A stretch of DNA of 64,000 nucleotides from Streptomyces buecherae (GTDB taxonomy: Bacteria; Actinomycetota; Actinomycetes; Streptomycetales; Streptomycetaceae), in contig NZ_CP060404.1 in the NCBI RefSeq assembly GCF_014295035.1, forward strand, positions 3,683,501-3,747,500, in the 5' to 3' direction. Positions 11,556 to 18,631 of the stretch are shown here, one piece after another. A program made the position numbers and the translations under genes. The notes under the pieces were generated by a model that ran no database searches, was not told where the DNA came from, and worked only from the letters and a program-made list of their open reading frames with translations. How positions within the stretch are numbered: the stretch's first letter is position 1; every line of letters starts with the position of its first letter.

Positions 11556-12030
11556 AGTGCGTCTCCTTCGCTCGTCCGTCCATGGCTGGCGGACTCCGTT
11601 CGTCGCTTGCCGCGCCCGCGCGTGGGTGCGCGCCGGGCGCGTACGGGACTCGACGGTTACCAACCGCTGATCGGCGAGGTGAATTCCGTGACCGTACGCC
11701 CCATCTCACGCGGGGCACCCCGGCCCGCTCCGCGCGGGCTCCGCCCCGGGGCGTCGAGGCGAGGGCGCCGCCCCGCGCGACCGCGCGCACGACGGGCGGC
11801 GCAACCGACGGACACCGCACCGAACGGACGCCGGGGCCCGACGGGCACCGCACGACGGGCGCCGGCGACCACTCCAACGGCCGCCCCGCACGCTCACCCT
11901 CCGGCGCCCACGCCGCACTCCGAGTTATCGTTTCCTCGATCGACAACGTCGACACGACGGTGGTGGTGCGGATGTCCGACGCGACGACAGTCCCGGTCAG
12001 CGGCGCCCTCGCCCCGCGCGTGGGGCCCGC
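11556..12030. other. Divergent intergenic region between aldo/keto reductase and amidinotransferase
   Basis: No convincing gene is seen in these 475 bases. One short frame, ATG at 11972 to TGA at 12032-12034, ends exactly over the GTG assigned to the amidinotransferase and could be its true N-terminus if one frameshift exists. Promoters for both flanking genes must lie here, but no motif stood out. Confidence 0.4.
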
Positions 12031-13155
12031 GTGAGGCCGGCGCCCCCGGGCGCGGCCGGCGGCGCCACCGAGCCCCTCGCCTCGCCGGTCAGCTCGCACA
12101 ACGAGTGGGACCCGCTGGAGGAGATCGTCGTCGGGCGCATCGACGGCGCGACGATCCCGTCCAAGCACCCCGTCGTGAGCTGCAACGTCCCACCCTGGGC
12201 GGCCCGCCTCCAGGGACTCGCCGCCGGCTTCCGGTACCCGCGCGCGCTGATCGAGCCGGCGCGGCGCGAGCTCGACCAGTTCGTCACCCTCCTGGAGTCC
12301 CTCGGCGTCACGGTCCGGCGGCCGGACCCGGTCGACCACCGGAAACGCTTCGGCACCCCCGACTGGACCTCACGCGGCTTCTGCAACACCTGTCCGCGCG
12401 ACAGCATGCTCGTGGTCGGCGACGAGATCATCGAGACCCCGATGGCCTGGCCGAGCCGGTACTTCGAGACGCACTCCTACCGCACTCTGCTCAAGGACTA
12501 CTTCCGGCGCGGCGCCCGCTGGACGGCGGCGCCCCGGCCGCAGCTCACCGACGCGCTGTACGAGCGGGACTTCCGGCCGCCCGGTCCCGGCGAACCCATG
12601 CGCTACATCCTCACCGAGTTCGAGCCGGTCTTCGACGCGGCGGACTTCGTACGCGCCGGCCGCGACCTGTTCGTCACCCGCAGCAACGTCACCAACCGGA
12701 TGGGCATCGACTGGCTACGCCGCCACCTCGGCCCCGGCTACCGCGTCCACGAGATCGAGAGCCGCTGCCGCACGCCGATGCACATCGACACCACGTTCCT
12801 GCCGCTCGCACCGGGCAAGGTGCTGGTCAACCCGGAGTACGTGAACGTCGACCGGCTGCCCGAGGTCCTGCGCTCCTGGGACGTCCTGGTCGCCCCCGCA
12901 CCCGAGCCGGTGCGCGAGCCCCTGCTGAGGGCGACCTCGCTGTGCGGCAAGTGGCTCAGCCTGAACGTCCTCGTGCTCGACGAGCGGCGGGTGATCGCCG
13001 AACGCCACCACACCGGCATGCTGCGCGCCCTGGAACGCTGGGGCTTCGACCCCATCCCGTGCGACCTGCTCCACTACGCGCCGTTCGGCGGCTCGTTCCA
13101 CTGCGCGACACTCGACATCCGACGTCGGGGAACCCTGGAGAGCTACTGCCCCTGA
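12031..13155 (+). CDS. L-arginine amidinotransferase (glycine/inosamine amidinotransferase family)
   Basis: The 374-residue product matches the amidinotransferase family (human AGAT, StrB1 of streptomycin synthesis). Landmarks are HNEWDPLEEIVVGR near residue 23, FCNTCPRDSMLVVGDEIIET, EPVFDAADFVRAGRDLF with the catalytic Asp, PMHIDTTF with the catalytic His, and GGSFHCATLDIRRRG with the nucleophile Cys at 358. It should move the amidino group of arginine to an amine, either in a natural product or to make guanidinoacetate. The GTG start at 12031 has no clear ribosome site and the first 20 residues are not conserved, so the start is uncertain. A decayed copy of its 3' end lies at 14889-14989. 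Confidence 0.9.
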   Translation: MRPAPPGAAGGATEPLASPVSSHNEWDPLEEIVVGRIDGATIPSKHPVVSCNVPPWAARLQGLAAGFRYPRALIEPARRELDQFVTLLESLGVTVRRPDPVDHRKRFGTPDWTSRGFCNTCPRDSMLVVGDEIIETPMAWPSRYFETHSYRTLLKDYFRRGARWTAAPRPQLTDALYERDFRPPGPGEPMRYILTEFEPVFDAADFVRAGRDLFVTRSNVTNRMGIDWLRRHLGPGYRVHEIESRCRTPMHIDTTFLPLAPGKVLVNPEYVNVDRLPEVLRSWDVLVAPAPEPVREPLLRATSLCGKWLSLNVLVLDERRVIAERHHTGMLRALERWGFDPIPCDLLHYAPFGGSFHCATLDIRRRGTLESYCP

Positions 13156-13189
13156 CCCCTCGGCCACCGGCGGCGGCAGCCGTCCCCAC

Positions 13190-13248
13190 CCACGGACGAG
13201 GCGGCCCGACCCACGGACGAGGCGGCCCAACCCCCGGACGAGGCGGCC
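13190..13248. repeat. 21-nt tandem repeat, 2.8 copies
   Basis: Units at 13190-13210, 13211-13231 and 13232-13248 share the core CGGACGAGGCGGCC. They lie in the short region after the amidinotransferase stop, before the terminator hairpin. The variation between units is two bases or fewer. Confidence 0.85.
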
Positions 13249-13294
13249 GGCCACCGCGCCCCGACACGACCGCGCCCCCGGCACCACCGCGCCG

Positions 13295-13328
13295 CGAGGC
13301 CACGCGCGACCAGGCGCGCGTGGCCTCG
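13295..13328. terminator. Bidirectional terminator hairpin
   Basis: A perfect 13-bp stem (CGAGGCCACGCGC with its complement) and an 8-base loop sit between the convergent amidinotransferase and imine-reductase-like genes. Confidence 0.75.
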
Positions 13329-13346
13329 CCGGCCCCACGCCACCGC

Positions 13347-14246
13347 TCAGGCGCGGCGCCCCAGCAGCTCCGCCAGGCGGGACAGTTCGTCACCACCGTG
13401 GCCCAGCCCGATGGCGCGCCGGGTCAGGCCCTCCGCCGCGCGCATGACGCTCGCGTCGATGCCGTGCGCCTCGGAGGCGTGGACGATATGGGTCATCGTC
13501 GACGCCGCGGACGTGAGCGGGTTGATCTTGGCGGTGTAGGTGCCGTTGTCGACCTCGACCGCGGCCTCGTCGAAGGCCGGCGGCAGGATGGCCCCGATGC
13601 CCTTGGCGAACGGCGCCAGTTCCTGGGCGCTGATGCCTTCGGCCCGGGCGATGGCCAGGGCGTGCATGTAGCCGGTCATCGCGGTCCACCAGATGTCGAG
13701 CAGGGCGATGTCGTACGCCGCCGCCCGGCCGATGTCCTCGCCGAGGTGGCTGTGGGAACCGCCCAGCGCGTCCAGGACCGGCTGGTGCTCGCGGTACAGC
13801 TCCAGCGGGCCGCTGTGCAGGAACACGGCGTCCGGCGTGCCGATGGTGGGCGCCGGCGTCATGATCGCGCCGTCGAGGTAGTGGATGCCGTGCTCGGCCG
13901 CCCACACCGCGGCCTCCCGGGACCGGTCGGGGACGTCGGCCGAGAGGTTGACCACGGTGCGGCCCTTGAGCGCGGCCGTGACCTCGGGGCGGCGCAGCAC
14001 GGAGTCCGCGGCGTCGTAGTTGACCACGCACACGACGATCAACTGGCTGGCCGCGACCGCCTCGTCGGCGGACCCGGCGCCGACCGCGCCGCGGGCGACC
14101 AGCTCCTGATCCCGGCCCGGCGTGCGGTTCCAGACCGTCGTGGCCACCCCGGCCTCCAGGAAGGCACCGGCCAGAGCCCGCCCCATCGGGCCGAGCCCGA
14201 TCACCGTGACGGCAGACTGGGGGGTGGTGGGGGTGTGTGCAGACAT
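13347..14246 (-). CDS. Imine-reductase-like NAD(P)-dependent oxidoreductase
   Basis: The 299-residue product starts at the ATG at 14246 after GGGAGCTGAAGC. It has an N-terminal Rossmann fold with VIGLGPMGRALAGAFLEAG (about 15-33), followed by TTVWNRTPGR, whose Asn/Arg point to NADPH. The C-terminal part is all-helical with ALLDIWWTAMTGYMHALA near 185-202. This is the layout of bacterial imine reductases and related beta-hydroxyacid dehydrogenases; the Asp in LLDIWW fits an IRED-type active site. The natural substrate would be a cyclic imine but cannot be named. It diverges from the HxlR regulator by 50 bases, which suggests that regulator controls it. Confidence 0.87.
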   Translation of the reverse strand: MSAHTPTTPQSAVTVIGLGPMGRALAGAFLEAGVATTVWNRTPGRDQELVARGAVGAGSADEAVAASQLIVVCVVNYDAADSVLRRPEVTAALKGRTVVNLSADVPDRSREAAVWAAEHGIHYLDGAIMTPAPTIGTPDAVFLHSGPLELYREHQPVLDALGGSHSHLGEDIGRAAAYDIALLDIWWTAMTGYMHALAIARAEGISAQELAPFAKGIGAILPPAFDEAAVEVDNGTYTAKINPLTSAASTMTHIVHASEAHGIDASVMRAAEGLTRRAIGLGHGGDELSRLAELLGRRA

Positions 14247-14296
14247 GCTTCAGCTCCCGTACAGGATGAAAGTTCTCGATGAGGAAGGTGGTGGCG

Positions 14297-14662
14297 ATGG
14301 CACGCATGCGGGCGCAGGACCCGAACGTGTGCGGGGTGACCGCCGCGATCGCGGTGATCGACGGCAAGTGGAAGACGGCCTTGCTCTGGGCACTCGAAAC
14401 CGGTCCGCGCCGACCGGGCGAGTTGCGTCGGAAGCTGCCGGGGCTGTCCGAGAAGGTGCTGACTCAGGCGCTACGCGAGATGGAGACCGACGGCCTGGTC
14501 CACCGCGAGGTGCACGACGTCCTGCCGCTCAAGACGGTGTACTCCCTGACGGAGTTCGGCAGGGACCTCTCGGAGGCCCTGGCTCCGGTCTCCGACTGGG
14601 GCCACCGCCGGCTGGACATGCTCGCCGCGCAACAGTCCACCGACGAACACGCGGTCTCCTAA
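14297..14662 (+). CDS. HxlR-family winged-helix regulator
   Basis: The 121-residue product has the HxlR fold: one Cys near the N-terminus (DPNVCGVTAAIAVI), GKWKTALLWAL, then the winged helix with RRPGELRRKLPGLSEKVLTQ and a wing ending PLKTVYSLTEFGRDL. HxlR proteins often sense aldehydes or oxidants through that Cys. The start at 14297 follows GAGGAAGG at a good distance; an earlier in-frame ATG at 14279 has no ribosome site. It is divergent from the imine-reductase-like gene, a common arrangement for a local regulator of an oxidoreductase. Confidence 0.9.
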   Translation: MARMRAQDPNVCGVTAAIAVIDGKWKTALLWALETGPRRPGELRRKLPGLSEKVLTQALREMETDGLVHREVHDVLPLKTVYSLTEFGRDLSEALAPVSDWGHRRLDMLAAQQSTDEHAVS

Positions 14663-14888
14663 CCCGTCAACCCATCACGCCTTCTCGCCTCCGTGGCAAC
14701 GGCCAGCCTCGCGACCGTACGACCATCCGGCTCCGACCGTCCGGCCGTGCCACCAGGTTCCCCCGTACGCGGCCCGCCGCCTAGTACCCACAAAAAGGTG
14801 GCTACCCCTCCTCGGGCGTCAGCGCTGGGGCGACCCGCCCACGCGATCGGTCGGCGCACCGCGCGGGTGCGGGCGGAACGGGCCAGTG

Positions 14889-14989
14889 GTGCGCACCCCT
14901 GCTGAGGGCGCCCTCGCTGTGCGGCGCGTGGCTCAGCCTGACACTCGACGCCCGGCGGCGGGGACCCCGGAGAGCTACTGCTCCTGAGC
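14889..14989 (+). pseudogene. Decayed, internally deleted copy of the amidinotransferase 3' end
   Basis: The stretch 14889-14941 copies 12910-12964 of the amidinotransferase gene nearly base for base (for example CCCCTGCTGAGGGCG and TCGCTGTGCGGC). The match then jumps to the last bases of the gene (13107-13153), with ACACTCGACG and GAGAGCTACTG. About 143 bases between these parts are missing, and a one-base loss near 14965 shifts the frame. It lies in the same orientation as the intact gene, on the far side of the imine reductase and HxlR genes. It cannot make a functional protein. Confidence 0.85.
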
Positions 14990-14997
14990 CGTTGTGG

Positions 14998-15019
14998 GGG
15001 GGGCGGCTGGCCGCCCCCC
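14998..15019. terminator. Short GC-rich hairpin
   Basis: A 10-bp stem (GGGGGGCGGC with its complement) and a 2-base loop follow the amidinotransferase remnant. It may be the old terminator of the duplicated unit or may end HxlR transcripts. Confidence 0.5.
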
Positions 15020-15186
15020 GGAGGCGCCGGCCCGGCCTCTAGCTTTTCGGCCCGAGCCCCTCCGAATACGTGCGCCGCGTTACGCAAGCCGCTCCGACAT
15101 GGCCCCCTTTTCCCGATCGGCCTATGGCCACGAGAGCCCACTTGTACAGTGACATCGCCCATCGAAATGGACCGAAAGGCACTGTC

Positions 15187-15792
15187 ATGAGTGAGGGAAT
15201 TCAGTGGCTTGCCGACGAGTGGGGGCGTAGCGACCTAAACGTCACCTTCGCCCGAAGAATCAACCCAAGGGATCTGGCGATCCGACTGGGGGCAGACCCC
15301 GTAGCGCCCCTCCAACCGCTTACGGCCTATCACGCTGAGGCCATGCTCCAAGGCGGCGAATGCGCGCGAGTAGCTCGCGTAGGGCAGTCCGGAGAGTGGT
15401 CGTACGCGGTGGAGCCGTTATGCCCTTCGCGGGCATGGTGGGGCAAGCCGGAGCTGTCGATGGGAGACCTGGAGGTTCTCCATCTGACGCCCAAGTCGTA
15501 CGATCCACCGAAGGAGTTTTGGTACTACCGCGACGGCGTGACCCTAGGCAGATTTGACTTCGGTGAACAGCCCGGCGAATTGGAATTCCTGACGCCCTCT
15601 CTGGAAGCGGAAGGCGCGCTGAACGTCAGAGGGCCCAACGGACTGTACGCGAGGATCGACGACGAGGCGAGAAAGATCCTCGCCGCCCTGGAAAGGCACT
15701 TCGGCCTCTCACTCCCGTACGAGGACGTGGTCCACGGAACGCTGCCGGGAGTGGTCACGGCGATGACGCCCCCTGAGAACCTCGGGGACTAA
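15187..15792 (+). CDS. Small cytosolic protein, DUF6461-like, TTA-containing
   Basis: The 201-residue product starts at the ATG at 15187 after GAAAGGCAC. The N-terminal part (IQWLADEWGRSDLNVTFARR, then RDLAIRLGADP) resembles the DUF6461 proteins common in actinomycetes, based on recalled pattern only. No signal peptide or membrane segment is seen. Codon 78 is TTA, so translation may need the bldA tRNA. The base composition is less GC-rich than that of the neighbours, as is the pseudogene downstream, which suggests that 15.1-16.4 kb was acquired. A hairpin at 15798-15831 follows its stop. Function is unknown. Confidence 0.75.
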   Translation: MSEGIQWLADEWGRSDLNVTFARRINPRDLAIRLGADPVAPLQPLTAYHAEAMLQGGECARVARVGQSGEWSYAVEPLCPSRAWWGKPELSMGDLEVLHLTPKSYDPPKEFWYYRDGVTLGRFDFGEQPGELEFLTPSLEAEGALNVRGPNGLYARIDDEARKILAALERHFGLSLPYEDVVHGTLPGVVTAMTPPENLGD

Positions 15793-15797
15793 GGCTG

Positions 15798-15831
15798 GGG
15801 TAAGCCGAGGACGCACGCCCTCGGCTCACCC
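15798..15831 (+). terminator. Terminator hairpin after the DUF6461-like gene
   Basis: A 13-bp stem with one mismatch (GGGTAAGCCGAGG against CCTCGGCTCACCC) and an 8-base loop begins six bases after the TAA stop. Confidence 0.7.
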
Positions 15832-15891
15832 ACCCTTACCTCGCCACTAAGCGACCCTTAGCCTCACAGCAGGACGATCACAACTTGCCGA

Positions 15892-16411
15892 CTAGAGACG
15901 AAAGGAGCAGCGCACCGTGTCGCCTGTAGTGCCACAACTATCGAACCCGGGTCCATTGACCCAGTAGGCGTCATGATCCATGAGTCGCTTCTTCGAAGGT
16001 CCCGACCCACTTATTCTCGATCGACACCTTCGCGGTGTGATAGTCAAGGGATTGACTGTCCCAAAGATTCCCTCCGGAAGGTGACCATTTCTCCTCCGCA
16101 GATTCACAGAAGGCCGATAGCTCACAATAGTCGACCATCATGATCCACACCTTACCCAGTTTCTCAGGATGGCTGGACACAAAACCGGTGGGCACGAAGG
16201 CCATTTCTTGCGCGAAGGTGCGCGATTCCGGATTGAATTTGATCTGTGCATTCGTGACTCAGGTGGCGTATCCGATCTGCACGCCATCAGGGTCGAGGTA
16301 CACCATTTTGAGCTCCGTGACACCTCTGTCTTTCCAGCACGCTTCTGTCCTGGTGAACCAGGTCGCAGAACACGACACACATGGCGAGACCAGACCCCAA
16401 GACCAGCTCAC
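15892..16411 (-). pseudogene. Decayed gene for a Cys-rich exported protein, possibly a NucA/NucB-type nuclease relative
   Basis: Reading down from a GTG at 16411, one frame gives TWFTRTEACWKDRGVTELKM and further coherent residues, meets a TGA at 16259-16261, then continues in the same frame with VTNAQIKFNPESRTFAQEMA to a stop near 15971. The protein sense then goes on in another frame (AYWVNGPGFDSCGTTGDTV) to the TAG at 15892. One nonsense codon and one frameshift therefore break a gene of about 170 codons. Paired cysteines and the TRTEAC-like start recall the spacer domains of Streptomyces NucA/NucB DNases, but this is a weak memory match. The GC content is lower than the surroundings. Confidence 0.7.
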
Positions 16412-16446
16412 CAGCCACGCTTACCCTGCTCGCGAGAGTGAGACGG

Positions 16447-17094
16447 CTACCCCCACACCCACCGCCCGGGCCGAACGATGGCCTCGCTGCCAATCGGCGT
16501 GAAGCCCGCGGCGAGGAACGCCCGCAGGGAGCGCGCGTTGCCCGGGGAGACGGCGGCGAACACTGGCTCGCCGGCGGGGACCAGGGTGAGCGCGGCGCGC
16601 AGGAGAGAGCGTCCCGCTCCCGCGCTGGCACCGTCCGGGCTGGCCAGTTCGATGCTCAGCTCGCGGCGGCCGGCCAGCCCGCTCGCCAAGGTGACGAGGC
16701 CGCGTTCGTCTCCGTAGACGTTGACGTCGGTACGGAGTTCCCTGGCGTAGCGGACGCGCGGGTGGTCGTCGGCGTCCCGGCGTGGTGGCAGTCGGGGAGG
16801 GCCGGAGAGGCCGCGCGCGACGAGCACGGCGTCGGTCTCGCCGATCCACCCTTTCGGGCCGGCCAGGTGTCGTAGGAAGTCGGGCGCCATGGAGCCGCCG
16901 TAGCCGTCGGGCCCCTGGGCGTGGACCTCGGCGGCGGGCAGGGCGGTGGCGATGACGGCGTGCGCGGTGAAGGCGACCGAGCACTCCAGCCCGTACGCCA
17001 GCGGCGGCAGGACCGTCACCTGCCCGTCCGCTGCGGGAAAGCGTCCGTCGGCGGCGTCGAGGAAGTACGTCAGCAGGGGGTGCGGCCCGTTCAT
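16447..17094 (-). CDS. GNAT-family acetyltransferase
   Basis: The 215-residue product ends in a typical acetyl-CoA-binding half of the GNAT fold: LSIELASP, GAGRSLLRAALTLVPAGEPV (about 155-175), and then SPGNARSLRAFLAAGFTPIG. The N-terminal half (LAYGLECSVAFTAHAVIATA) is less typical and resembles the extended N-termini seen in actinobacterial GNAT proteins. It should acetylate a small molecule or protein amine in the cytoplasm; the substrate is unknown. It runs on the same strand as rtcB but 170 bases beyond it, without an obvious shared promoter. Confidence 0.82.
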   Translation of the reverse strand: MNGPHPLLTYFLDAADGRFPAADGQVTVLPPLAYGLECSVAFTAHAVIATALPAAEVHAQGPDGYGGSMAPDFLRHLAGPKGWIGETDAVLVARGLSGPPRLPPRRDADDHPRVRYARELRTDVNVYGDERGLVTLASGLAGRRELSIELASPDGASAGAGRSLLRAALTLVPAGEPVFAAVSPGNARSLRAFLAAGFTPIGSEAIVRPGRWVWG

Positions 17095-17263
17095 GCGGCC
17101 ACATCATGCACGGCACGTGACACCGGCCGCCGACGAGGGCCGGGCACCGAGGCCGGCCACCAGGGGGCCCGGCACCCCGACGCCCGGGCGCGGGCCCGCG
17201 CCCAGCGCCCACCCGCCCCCCGCCATGAGCGGAGACGCGGACGGACAGGCAGGCCGCGGGCCG

Positions 17264-18469
17264 TCACCCCTTCACGCAGACGACCTGCTTCAGCTTGGCC
17301 ACCACCTCGACCAGGTCCCGCTGCTGGTCGATGACCTTCTCGATCGGCTTGTACGCGCCCGGGATCTCGTCCACGACGCCGGAGTCCTTCCGGCACTCCA
17401 CGCCGCGCGTCTGCTCCTCCAGGTCCTGCGTCGAGAAGCGCTTCTTCGCGGCGTTGCGGCTCATCTTGCGGCCCGCGCCGTGCGAGGCGGAGTTGAAGGA
17501 CGCGGCGTTGCCGAGGCCCCGCACGATGTACGAGCCGGTGCCCATCGAGCCCGGGATGATGCCGTACTCACCCGCGCCGGCCCGGATCGCGCCCTTGCGG
17601 GTGACCAGCAGGTCCATCCCGTCGTAGCGCTCCTCGCTGACGTAGTTGTGGTGGCAGGAGATGACGTCGTCGAAGGTGACCTTCGCCTTGCGGAACTCGC
17701 GCCGCAGCACCTCCTGGAGGAGCGCCATCATGATCGACCGGTTGCGCTTGGCGTACTCCTGCGCCCAGAACAGGTCGTTGCGGTACGCCGCCATCTGCGG
17801 GGTGTCCGAGACGAAGACGGCCAGGTCACGGTCGACCAGACCCTGGTTGTGCGGCAGCTTCTGGGCCTCGCCGATGTGGTGCTCGGCGAGTTCCTTGCCG
17901 ATGTTGCGGGAGCCCGAGTGCAGCATCAGCCACACCGCGCCCTCGCCGTCCACGCAGACCTCCACGAAGTGGTTGCCGCCGCCGAGCGTCCCCATCTGCT
18001 TGGTCGCCCGGTCCTGACGGAACTTCACCGCGTCGGCCACGCCGTCGAACCGGGACCAGAAGTCGTCCCAGCCCGCCGTCGGCAGCCCGTACAGCTTCCC
18101 GGGGTCCACCGGCGCGTCGTGCATGCCGCGGCCCACCGGGATGGCCTGCTCGATCTTGGAGCGCAGCCGCGACAGGTCGTCCGGCAGGTCGCGGTCGGTC
18201 AGCGACGTCTTGACCGCGCTCATGCCGCAGCCGATGTCCACCCCGACCGCCGCCGGGCACACCGCGCCCCGCATGGCGATGACGGAGCCGACCGTGGCCC
18301 CCTTGCCGTAGTGCACGTCGGGCATGACGGCCAGGCCCTTGATCCACGGGAGCGTCGCGACGTTGCGAAGTTGCTGCATCGCGACGCCCTCCACGGTGGC
18401 CGGGTCAGCCCACATGCGGATCGGCACGTGGGCGCCCGGTACCTCTGTGTAGGTCACGACATACTCCAT
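17264..18469 (-). CDS. rtcB: RNA 3'-phosphate/5'-hydroxyl ligase RtcB
   Basis: The 401-residue product carries RtcB motifs throughout. MPDVHYGKGATVGSV lies near 49-63, and VGVDIGCGMSA near 76-86 supplies the Mn-binding Asp78 and Cys81. LGGGNHFVEV and LMLHSGSRNIGKEL provide metal-binding His residues, and SASHGAGRKMSR contains the His that becomes guanylylated. RtcB joins 2',3'-cyclic phosphate RNA ends to 5'-OH ends using GTP and Mn and acts in RNA repair. Length fits the short bacterial subgroup of about 400 residues. The upstream region holds a repeated AAAGACAGAAAA (near 18480-18500), but no RtcR-type activator is encoded here. Confidence 0.97.
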   Translation of the reverse strand: MEYVVTYTEVPGAHVPIRMWADPATVEGVAMQQLRNVATLPWIKGLAVMPDVHYGKGATVGSVIAMRGAVCPAAVGVDIGCGMSAVKTSLTDRDLPDDLSRLRSKIEQAIPVGRGMHDAPVDPGKLYGLPTAGWDDFWSRFDGVADAVKFRQDRATKQMGTLGGGNHFVEVCVDGEGAVWLMLHSGSRNIGKELAEHHIGEAQKLPHNQGLVDRDLAVFVSDTPQMAAYRNDLFWAQEYAKRNRSIMMALLQEVLRREFRKAKVTFDDVISCHHNYVSEERYDGMDLLVTRKGAIRAGAGEYGIIPGSMGTGSYIVRGLGNAASFNSASHGAGRKMSRNAAKKRFSTQDLEEQTRGVECRKDSGVVDEIPGAYKPIEKVIDQQRDLVEVVAKLKQVVCVKG

Positions 18470-18631
18470 TCCCCCGCGAAAGACAGAAAAAAGACAGAAA
18501 AGTCAAAAGCCGGACCTGGCGTCACATTCATGGCCGCGAACCGGCGAACGCGCTAGCGGTTGAGGTAAACATTGTTTCCATCGGCCGCCCTGGTGCGGCA
18601 ACCAGTTTTCCGGGGAAGGGAGCCGCGGACA

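Noticed and set aside
10620..14282. A 1,220-codon open frame on the plus strand
   Set aside because: It is a shadow of the opposite-strand aldo/keto reductase and imine-reductase genes. The product is arginine, proline and valine rich without domains, as expected from high-GC codon bias.
14779..14804. Inverted repeat GTACCCAC/GTGGCTAC around AAAAAG
   Set aside because: The stem has a mismatch and is only about 8 bp. No insertion sequence or attachment site boundary could be tied to it.
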